From an uncultured Oscillatoriales cyanobacterium (GTDB lineage: Bacteria > Cyanobacteriota > Cyanobacteriia > Cyanobacteriales > Microcoleaceae), in contig CAITND010000016.1 of NCBI GenBank assembly GCA_903893625.1, positions 1 to 64,000 of the forward strand: a DNA stretch of 64,000 nucleotides, given 5' to 3'. Below the pieces are notes generated by a model. It was not told where the DNA came from and searched no databases. It saw nothing but the letters and a program-made list of their open reading frames with translations. Positions 61,526 to 64,000 of this stretch are shown here, piece by piece (within the stretch, counting starts at the first letter, position 1; each line of letters starts with the position of its first letter). The position numbers and the translations under genes were made by a program.

Positions 61526-63340
61526 ATGACTAACGTTCCTGTTTCTCGAATTCGTAACTTTTCTATTATTGCTCATATTGATCATGGGAAATCTACCCTC
61601 GCAGATCGACTTTTGGAAGCAACGGGTGCTGTTCAAAAGCGAGAAATGAAGGAACAATTTCTCGACTCCATGGACTTAGAGCGAGAACGAGGAATTACGA
61701 TTAAATTGCAAGCCGCCCGGATGAATTACAAAGCCGATGACGGTGAAGAATATGTGTTGAATTTAATCGACACTCCGGGTCACGTTGACTTTTCCTATGA
61801 AGTGTCTCGGTCTTTAGCCGCTTGTGAAGGGGCGTTATTAGTAGTTGATGCGTCTCAAGGGGTAGAAGCTCAAACTTTAGCAAATGTTTATCTGGCTTTA
61901 GAAAATAACTTAGAAATTATTCCAGTTTTAAATAAAATTGATTTACCTGGGGCGGAACCGGATCGAATCAAAAGTGAAATTGAAGAAATTATTGGGTTAG
62001 ACTGTTCGGGGGCGGTGTTAGCTTCGGCGAAAGAAGGGGTGGGAATTCATGAAATTTTAGAATCCATTGTACATTTAGTTCCGCCTCCCCAGGATACGGT
62101 TGATCAGAAATTACGGGCATTAATTTTTGATAGTTATTATGATAGTTATCGCGGAGTTGTTGTTTATTTTCGGGTGATGGATGGGAGAATGAAAAAAGGC
62201 GATCTCGTCCGTTTAATGGCATCGGGGAAAGAATATGAAATCGATGAAATAGGCGTATTATCTCCGACTCAAATCCCCGTTGATGATCTCCACGCTGGCG
62301 AAGTGGGCTATTTTTCTGCTGCTATTAAAGCCGTTGAAGATGCACGGGTTGGCGATACAATTACCTTAGCCAATAGCCAAGCCGAACAAGCTTTACCCGG
62401 TTATACCGAAGCAAAACCGATGGTGTTTTGTGGGTTATTTCCAACGGATTCTGATGAATATCCTAACCTAAAAGAAGCCTTAGAAAAACTCAAATTAAAC
62501 GACGCTGCGTTATCCTATGAACCAGAAACTTCTAGTGCAATGGGGTTTGGTTTCCGATGTGGATTTTTAGGGTTACTGCACATGGAAATTGTGCAAGAAC
62601 GTTTAGAACGAGAATATGATTTAGACTTAATTGTTACTTCTCCTTCGGTGGTTTATCAAGTCACAACTCAAAAAGGAGAAGTGATTATGATCGATAACCC
62701 TAGCCATTTACCTGAACCCAACCACCGGGAAAAAATCGAAGAACCTTATGTGCGGGTGGAGATGATTACTCCTGAAGCTTATGTGGGCAGTTTAATGGAG
62801 TTAGCTCAGGGTCGTCGGGGTGAATTTAAGGATATGCGCTATTTAGCCCAGGGACGAACAACCTTAGTTTATGAAGTGCCCTTAGCGGAAGTGGTAACGG
62901 ACTTTTTTGATCAGATGAAATCCCGTTCTCGTGGTTATGCCAGTATGGAATATCATATTATTGGATATCGAGAAAATGCCTTAGTTAAACTCGATATTAT
63001 GATCAATAAAGATGCCATTGATTCTTTAGCAATGATTGTTCACCGAGATAAAGCCTATCATGTTGGACGGGCAATGGTGGAAAAACTGAAAGAATTGATT
63101 CCTCGTCATCAATTTAAAGTTCCCATTCAAGCCACAATTGGATCTAAAGTGATCGCCAGTGAAAGTATTCCAGCGTTAAGAAAAGATGTATTAGCCAAAT
63201 GTTATGGGGGGGATATTAGTCGGAAGAAAAAACTGTTACAGAAGCAAGCCAAAGGCAAAAAACGGATGAAATCTTTGGGGTCTGTAGATGTTCCCCAAGA
63301 AGCATTTATGGCGGTATTACGGTTAAATCAAGAATCCTAA
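61526..63340 (+). CDS. lepA: Elongation factor 4 (LepA)
   Basis: 604 residues from the ATG at 61526 ([22 protein letters not shown]). The open frame continues upstream to a GTG at 61433, but that extension ([10 protein letters not shown]...) has no family resemblance. GTPase motifs: AHIDHGKST (G1), RGITIK (G2), DTPGH (G3), NKIDLPGA (G4). Domain IV and the LepA C-terminal domain follow ([58 protein letters not shown]). EF4 back-translocates or remodels stalled ribosomes. A GGGAGTCTCCC hairpin sits at 61490-61500, ahead of the start. Confidence 0.96.
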   Translation: MTNVPVSRIRNFSIIAHIDHGKSTLADRLLEATGAVQKREMKEQFLDSMDLERERGITIKLQAARMNYKADDGEEYVLNLIDTPGHVDFSYEVSRSLAACEGALLVVDASQGVEAQTLANVYLALENNLEIIPVLNKIDLPGAEPDRIKSEIEEIIGLDCSGAVLASAKEGVGIHEILESIVHLVPPPQDTVDQKLRALIFDSYYDSYRGVVVYFRVMDGRMKKGDLVRLMASGKEYEIDEIGVLSPTQIPVDDLHAGEVGYFSAAIKAVEDARVGDTITLANSQAEQALPGYTEAKPMVFCGLFPTDSDEYPNLKEALEKLKLNDAALSYEPETSSAMGFGFRCGFLGLLHMEIVQERLEREYDLDLIVTSPSVVYQVTTQKGEVIMIDNPSHLPEPNHREKIEEPYVRVEMITPEAYVGSLMELAQGRRGEFKDMRYLAQGRTTLVYEVPLAEVVTDFFDQMKSRSRGYASMEYHIIGYRENALVKLDIMINKDAIDSLAMIVHRDKAYHVGRAMVEKLKELIPRHQFKVPIQATIGSKVIASESIPALRKDVLAKCYGGDISRKKKLLQKQAKGKKRMKSLGSVDVPQEAFMAVLRLNQES

Positions 63341-63346
63341 ATTATT

Positions 63347-63374
63347 GTAGAGACGTTGAATTCAACGTCTCTAC
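63347..63374. repeat. 28-bp perfect palindrome downstream of lepA
   Basis: GTAGAGACGT...ACGTCTCTAC around a TGAATTCA core, seven bases after the lepA stop. It has the same outer arms as the palindrome at 24514-24541 but an unrelated core, which suggests one element family whose centre varies. Confidence 0.75.
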
Positions 63375-63624
63375 GGGGATTAATTATAAAAATGTTTAAA
63401 ACTCTATGGTAATCCTAAATCAGTTGTAATAATTTAAAACTGATATGAAACAGCCAAAAGTATGAACCTTATTGCCATTTTTCCATTCCCTCTTCCCTCT
63501 TCCCTTTAATTATTAAAACTTGGTCTATGTCCCTAGCTGTCGGGATTCAGACCTATTGATTCACTTTTTGTCACTTTATTATAGCAAAATCGTCACTTTG
63601 TGACACTTTTTTTTCCTGAGTCAG
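63375..63624. other. Gap between lepA and the last gene
   Basis: About 250 bp. It contains TTCCCTCTTCC-type repeats (63481-63510), a GGTCTATGTCCC block that echoes the dispersed 42-nt element read on the other strand, and GTCACTTT units (63568-63577, 63590-63598). No gene is visible. Confidence 0.4.
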
Positions 63625-64000
63625 ATGCAAATAGCATTAGGGAATCAGAAAAATTGGGAAACAACAGATTTAATTAATTTCCCGGCTATTGAAATTCGTC
63701 CTGCATCTGAAATTAATAATGCTAGAGGTGCTTTTGCATCTGCTACAAATACGATTTATTTATCCCAGGAGTTAGTGAATGAAAATACTGGCAATGTAGG
63801 GGCGATCGCATCGGTTTTATTAGAAGAATATGGTCATTATATTGATGCTCAAATCAATGCGATCGATTCTCCTGGGGATGAAGGAGAACTGTTTGCTGAT
63901 TTGGTTCAGGGTAAGGGGTTGAGTGAGTCCGAACTGTTAGCACTGTGGGGTGAGGATGATTCGGCGATCGTTGTTTTGGATGGGGAAAGGGTGAGTATTG
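63625..64000 (+). CDS. Start of a large surface/secreted cyanobacterial protein, cut by the window end
   Basis: 125 codons are open to the edge from ATG 63625. An in-frame stop at 63601 limits the start. The segment FPAIEIRPASEINNARGAFA, IYLSQELVNENTGN and VLLEEYGHYIDAQINAIDSP is the recurrent N-terminal domain of very large cyanobacterial proteins that continue into calcium-binding or adhesin repeats. LLEEYGHYID resembles a degenerate HExxH metalloprotease helix. The rest cannot be judged. No signal peptide is expected, since such proteins use type I-like export. Confidence 0.65.
   Translation, partial: MQIALGNQKNWETTDLINFPAIEIRPASEINNARGAFASATNTIYLSQELVNENTGNVGAIASVLLEEYGHYIDAQINAIDSPGDEGELFADLVQGKGLSESELLALWGEDDSAIVVLDGERVSI

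Overview
The window looks like chromosomal DNA of a filamentous, oscillatorian-type cyanobacterium. Signs of this are the many GCGATCGC (HIP1) octamers, the intergenic heptamer repeats (AATTACG, ATCAGTT, GGGAATA and CAACCGT types), and cyanobacterial families such as DUF1825, DUF3598-like, Uma2 arrays, WD40-STAND proteins and an IC3 group I intron in a tRNA gene. I cannot fix genus or species from sequence alone.

Layout. 0-5.5 kb: the 3' end of an IS200/IS605 element (tnpB tail) has run into the 3' end of ilvB. Then follow cimA, a 2Fe-2S ferredoxin and a complete IS630 element. 5.7-14.3 kb: a leftward run of seven genes that reads as one unit (SLH membrane protein, S8 subtilase, small I9-like inhibitor/propeptide, beta-propeller-nitrilase fusion, two unrecognised proteins, and a signal-peptide-less SBP_bac_5 fusion). 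It is divergent from a 1185-residue STAND NTPase with WD40 repeats (14.65-18.2 kb). Four of the seven proteins share a short N-terminal motif (MPSGEM / MPSGDM / MPGDEM / MPKDEM). This is my best candidate for an undescribed system. 18.2-20.8 kb: decayed accessory DNA with a SemiSWEET gene, an acyltransferase fragment, a remnant of a second STAND gene and a triplicated Uma2 nuclease gene.

20.8-24.5 kb: beta-lactamase-like protein, TrmJ-type methyltransferase and isoaspartyl peptidase. 24.8-42.1 kb: a rightward chemosensory locus (CheY-like, CheA-CheW fusion, soluble MCP, PAS-HEAT protein, CheR, CheB broken by a stop codon, giant multi-PAS hybrid kinase, REC-GGDEF protein). No separate cheW is visible; two CheW-like modules are fused to CheA. 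42.2-43.6 kb: a hypothetical protein, a Zur-like Fur regulator and tRNA-Arg(CCU) interrupted by a 246-nt group I intron.

43.7-64 kb: mostly housekeeping and single-function genes: M28 peptidase, radical SAM protein, lytic transglycosylase, SLH-glycosidase-like protein, VanX-type dipeptidase, methyltransferases, an XPB-like helicase close to a DUF790 (Bax1-type) nuclease, DUF1825, lepA, and the start of a large surface-type protein cut by the window edge. Heptamer repeats fill many gaps and in places form gene ends or leader regions.

All family names are from reading motifs by eye. No database search was run.
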